Assembly: GCA_020027255.1 (NCBI GenBank) | Contig: JAHRAP010000031.1 | Span: 1 to 8,412, forward strand | DNA: 8,412 nt | Direction of reading: 5' to 3' | Source of the DNA: Nitrosopumilaceae archaeon | Lineage (GTDB): Archaea > Thermoproteota > Nitrososphaeria > Nitrososphaerales > Nitrosopumilaceae | Part shown: piece after piece, positions 5,899 through 8,412 of the stretch | Layout of the letters: each line of letters begins with the position of its first letter | Position numbering within the stretch: position 1 is the stretch's first letter | Notes under the pieces: generated by a model | Databases searched by the model: none | Told to the model about the DNA's origin: nothing | Seen by the model: the letters and a program-made list of their open reading frames with translations, nothing else | Program-made: the position numbers and the translations under genes

Positions 5899-7524
5899 TT
5901 ATGTTATTTTTTTATTAGGTGATTTTTTATTTTGTATTTTTTTTTCGGATTCAAATCGTTCTAACTCATAATTTTTCATATTTGCAAATTTAATGATTTG
6001 TGACAAATTAGGATGAACTGCTTTAATATCTAAAAATAATTTTTGTGCTAATTCTCTATATTCTCGCTGTCCTTGTTGTAATGTCCTTAATTCTATTATA
6101 TGGCATATTTCACGTAAATTTACATTGATAAAAAAAGGATAATTATACGCAAAATTAACAACATATTGTGCATTAAAAGGTATAGTTGGTTTTAGTAACC
6201 GATATAAATTTTTTGAACCATACATACATTCTTTATATTCTTTGTCTAGATCTGCATTTTTAACTTCTTCAGGAATTACAAAGCCATGGTTGGTAGTTAG
6301 GAGCTGTCTTTCTAATGTGAGAATTCTATGTCTATGTAAGTCTCTAAATATTCCATAATTAGTGATTATATCAAACGTATATTCTGTCATTTCAAATGCG
6401 CGAGATGGTCTTTGACGTCTATTACTTCGTAATTTTATATATTCAGAAATGATGTTATTTTTTAAACTAGAATTTAATTTTTTGGTATAATTTAATATAT
6501 TGTAATAAGACATCCCACTACATTGTTTATATATTATAGCGGCAACTATTTTGTTCATAGCGCTTATTTCTTTATCATAATTTACTAATTTTGTAACAGA
6601 TCTAGGATTTATCTTATGATTAAAATACTTATTAATTATATTTTTTGTACATTCCTGAATATTTGTATGGTAATTTTGTAGTGCAATGCCATACTGATCA
6701 TTAGAATGTTTCACAAATGGCTTCATTGTTACATCTAACTCACGTTTTATTTTTTGTGCTAATATTCTCTCTTCTTCTAATTTTGATTCAAAAAGTATTG
6801 TCAATAAATATTCAAAAGCTCTTCCGTTACCAGTTAATCCCACATTCGTTAATGTAGATGCTGGTAACACAAAACGTAAAATATCTAAAGTTTTTGTTAA
6901 TGTTGCACGTTCGTAAACTTTTTGTGCTAATTTTAGGTTGTGACTATTTTTTATTTTATAAAACGGTTTTTCAATATCATCAGAATCCAAAAAAACGTAT
7001 TTTTCTATTGGATAAATCTCCTTGAGATATTTTACCATTATTTTAATACTTTGAGAATAAAAGTCAAAATCAAAATTACATACATTTAAGTACATATCAG
7101 CAAATTTTGAATTTAAAATTGTTGGATCTCTATAAAATTTATATTCTCCATTAATTTTTTTATCCCACACGACATATCGTGAAGATTTTTCTAAATACGA
7201 AATACCTATTCTTCTATCTTCAATTTTTTTGATGGCGATATTTGATATTCCTTCAATTGCTATTTGTCCTATTCCTAATTCTGCAACAGAGTCATCGCCA
7301 TATTCTATCAAAATTTTATTATAGAATTCTTCCCCACGAGATTTATTTTTTACAAATTCGTCTAAAAAAATTTTACGCATACTTTTATCGGTTCGACTGT
7401 ATCGTGACATCAATGCACCACGATCAACTTGTTTTGGCGTTATTATACTAAAAACTGAATCATTTAAATTGGAAAAATGTTTTAATAATACTTGTTTTTC
7501 TGTTTTTGTAAATTTATCTCGCAA
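5899..7524 (-). CDS. Tandem-domain ThyX-like protein (FAD-dependent thymidylate synthase family)
   Basis: The 541-aa product contains two ThyX-like modules, against about 220-250 aa for a classical single-domain ThyX. ThyX makes dTMP from dUMP using methylene-tetrahydrofolate, FAD and NADPH, and works as a homotetramer. Module 1 (about 20-275) has DRRIGISYLEKSSRYV (103-118) where ThyX has RHRxxSxNExSxRY: the S/E/S/R/Y part is kept (Ser109, Glu112, Ser114, Arg116, Tyr117) but RHR is not. Its later part, LPAST to ILFESKLEEER, lacks the conserved Arg after NL. Module 2 (about 365-515) has a true RHR (398-400), but the following residues read ILTLERQLLT, without the Ser/Arg/Tyr. It keeps the ThyX C-terminal signature HIIELRTLQQGQREYR (475-490), with Arg480. 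A Lys-rich tail ends the protein (about 527-539). Long ThyX-annotated proteins of this type are known in archaea and some bacteria; whether they make dTMP is uncertain. The start is TTG; no ATG, GTG or TTG lies between it and the upstream stop, and the next starts are at residues 38-39. Confidence 0.8.
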   Translation of the reverse strand: MRDKFTKTEKQVLLKHFSNLNDSVFSIITPKQVDRGALMSRYSRTDKSMRKIFLDEFVKNKSRGEEFYNKILIEYGDDSVAELGIGQIAIEGISNIAIKKIEDRRIGISYLEKSSRYVVWDKKINGEYKFYRDPTILNSKFADMYLNVCNFDFDFYSQSIKIMVKYLKEIYPIEKYVFLDSDDIEKPFYKIKNSHNLKLAQKVYERATLTKTLDILRFVLPASTLTNVGLTGNGRAFEYLLTILFESKLEEERILAQKIKRELDVTMKPFVKHSNDQYGIALQNYHTNIQECTKNIINKYFNHKINPRSVTKLVNYDKEISAMNKIVAAIIYKQCSGMSYYNILNYTKKLNSSLKNNIISEYIKLRSNRRQRPSRAFEMTEYTFDIITNYGIFRDLHRHRILTLERQLLTTNHGFVIPEEVKNADLDKEYKECMYGSKNLYRLLKPTIPFNAQYVVNFAYNYPFFINVNLREICHIIELRTLQQGQREYRELAQKLFLDIKAVHPNLSQIIKFANMKNYELERFESEKKIQNKKSPNKKIT

Positions 7525-7553
7525 TATGTACTTAAACTGAAATTTTTGATAAT

Positions 7554-7826
7554 TTATTTCTTTTTTATTTGAATTAGATCTGATTTATTAATTCGTTTTG
7601 ATTGCCATCGCATTAAAACTTCTTTAAACGAAGCTGCTTCGTTTTCATCTTCAGTATACATTATAGTTGTTACCCATCTTCCATTCCCAGCTTTACCTCC
7701 TACTGAATTCATCCAAAAATCATTAGGTAGTGTATTTAAAGCTTCATTGGATGAATTTTTGCTCATTCCTAACCAACGTTTGGATACAAAATATAATATT
7801 TGGTATATTTGATGTTTGTCTATCAT
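7554..7826 (-). CDS. Uncharacterised 90-aa protein next to cdvA
   Basis: I do not recognise this protein. It begins at an ATG, contains no cysteine, signal peptide or membrane segment, and is rich in aromatic residues. Four Trp residues are spread along it (18, 38, 51, 74), with a Gly-rich patch GGKAGNGRW (43-51), an acidic stretch TEDENEAAS (58-66) and a basic C-terminus (KSDLIQIKKK). It looks like a small folded cytoplasmic protein, possibly nucleic-acid or ribosome-associated, but that is a guess. It is the first gene of the minus-strand series, 29 bp before the ThyX-like gene, and is divergent from cdvA across a 116-bp promoter region. The reading frame is credible: it fills its space exactly, has an ATG with a TATA-like box about 29 bp upstream, and has a composition like the neighbouring proteins. 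Confidence 0.75.
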   Translation of the reverse strand: MIDKHQIYQILYFVSKRWLGMSKNSSNEALNTLPNDFWMNSVGGKAGNGRWVTTIMYTEDENEAASFKEVLMRWQSKRINKSDLIQIKKK

Positions 7827-7849
7827 GTTTATAAATAAAATTAATATGA

Positions 7850-7860
7850 ATTTTAAAATT
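7850..7860 (-). promoter_or_regulatory. TATA-like box of the 90-aa gene
   Basis: Minus-strand AATTTTAAAAT is centred about 29 bp before the ATG at 7826. It lies in the 116-bp divergent spacer (7827-7942) shared with cdvA and is compatible with a leaderless or nearly leaderless transcript. It would also serve the ThyX-like gene 29 bp downstream of this one. Confidence 0.4.
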
Positions 7861-7890
7861 TCGATTTTGTTAAAATGTTCTTACAAAAAA

Positions 7891-7904
7891 TAAAAACCTT
7901 ATTA
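7891..7904 (+). promoter_or_regulatory. BRE/TATA-like promoter of cdvA
   Basis: TAAAAACCTTATTA nearly matches the proteasome promoter element GAAAAACCTTTATT (one T fewer). The TATA-like part begins 44 bp before the ATG at 7943, so the transcript would have a short leader of about 15-17 bases, unlike the leaderless layout at 2823 and 3731. A weaker alternative TTATAT at 7917-7922 would give an almost leaderless start. Confidence 0.45.
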
Positions 7905-7942
7905 ACATAATAGTGATTATATGAATTTATAATTTAACACAT

Positions 7943-8412
7943 ATGAATAGTTCTGAGATTGATATTATTGGAAAGATTGTTAAAGATATGTATGGTACAT
8001 TTATCGGAAAAGCAATTGGTAACATCACCGATATTGATGGCACTATACAAACTGTAGGAATAGATTGTGGTTCATATGGACTAAAACAAATCAGATTCGA
8101 TCAATTGGTAATCCAAGGCGATGTTATCATATTTATACCTAAATGGAGATTAGATGCACAAAAATTAATACGTGAAAAAAGATTAACATTAAGAAGATTA
8201 AAAGCATTAATTGATATTGTATCTGAAAATGATGAAATGAAAGAAGATGCAAAAATAATTCATGAGAAATATAAATCAAAACTTGAATCATTAGATGAAA
8301 TTGAAAAACAACTTGAAATCAAATTGAAAGGTAGATTACAAGAATTAAATGATCAAATTAAAACTCTAAAATTGTTATTATTTGATGCTAAAATACAATA
8401 TAAGAGTAATGA
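7943..8412 (+). CDS. cdvA: Cell division protein CdvA (partial, C-terminus beyond window)
   Basis: CdvA is the archaea-specific part of the Cdv (ESCRT-III-like) division system. In Sulfolobus it binds membrane and DNA at mid-cell and recruits CdvB through its C-terminus. The 156 residues seen begin with a PRC-barrel domain (about 6-71: GKIVKDMYGTFIGKAIGNI, a DGTIQTVGID strand pair, then GDVIIFIPKWR). A long, charged helical coiled-coil region follows from about 72 to the window edge, with dense Lys/Glu and spaced Leu/Ile. This order, and the ending LLLFDAKIQYKSN, match CdvA as I remember it. The reading frame is open to the last base with no stop, so the rest of the coiled coil and the C-terminal CdvB-binding segment lie outside. 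A generic PRC-barrel protein is the alternative. Translation starts at the ATG, since an in-frame TGA lies at 7922-7924 with no ATG in between. Confidence 0.85.
   Translation, partial: MNSSEIDIIGKIVKDMYGTFIGKAIGNITDIDGTIQTVGIDCGSYGLKQIRFDQLVIQGDVIIFIPKWRLDAQKLIREKRLTLRRLKALIDIVSENDEMKEDAKIIHEKYKSKLESLDEIEKQLEIKLKGRLQELNDQIKTLKLLLFDAKIQYKSN

Noticed and set aside
7242..7451. Plus-strand open frame of 69 codons opposite the ThyX N-terminal module
   Set aside because: A shadow of the conserved module on the minus strand, with low-complexity hydrophobic content.
7827..7942. Divergent spacer examined for a small RNA gene or attachment site
   Set aside because: Beyond promoter-like elements for the two flanking genes, no stable structure, direct repeats or tRNA-like segment was found.
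1..8412. Defence system, CRISPR array, mobile element or recent horizontal transfer
   Set aside because: All genes are archaeal housekeeping types or one small unknown, composition is even throughout, and there are no transposase, integrase, nuclease or repeat-spacer patterns.

Overview
This window looks like a stretch of archaeal housekeeping chromosome from a very AT-rich member of the Nitrososphaerota (Thaumarchaeota). The case rests on several genes together. There is a CdvA-type cell-division protein (PRC barrel plus coiled coil), which is found in Thermoproteota and Nitrososphaerota. There is a non-catalytic proteasome beta paralogue of the crenarchaeal/thaumarchaeal type, an archaeal MCT-1/Tma20-like PUA protein and an archaeal TrmI. 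Shine-Dalgarno sequences are not evident, while TATA-like boxes lie at the distance expected for leaderless transcripts. G+C is low, about 30% by eye, and the proteins are rich in Lys, Ile and Asn. I cannot name a genus.

Layout. On the plus strand from the left: argS (55-1941), trmI (1983-2762), a stand-alone ADP-dependent NAD(P)H-hydrate dehydratase (2823-3683) and a proteasome beta subunit (3731-4324). These converge, with only 6 bp between stop codons, on a minus-strand series. In its own transcription order that series is a 90-aa unrecognised protein (7826-7554), a tandem-domain ThyX-like protein (7524-5899), homoserine dehydrogenase (5801-4782) and an MCT-1-like PUA protein (4792-4331). 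The last two overlap by 11 bp. cdvA starts at 7943 on the plus strand, divergent from the 90-aa gene, and runs off the right edge. No non-coding stretch exceeds about 120 bp, and I see no tRNA, rRNA, CRISPR array, insertion sequence or phage gene.

How the genes fit together. Most serve translation and protein quality control: tRNA-Arg charging, tRNA m1A methylation, a ribosome-associated PUA protein and a proteasome subunit. The rest serve metabolite repair (NAD(P)HX), amino-acid synthesis (homoserine), possibly thymidylate synthesis, and cell division. The minus-strand genes are closely spaced and may be partly co-transcribed.

I do not see a novel defence or mobile system. The most interesting item is the tandem ThyX protein, whose catalytic signature appears divided between its two halves. 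Next are the proteasome beta subunit with Ala at the Thr1 position, a shared BRE/TATA-like promoter element with identical spacing at two genes, two forced TTG starts, and the uncharacterised 90-aa protein next to cdvA.
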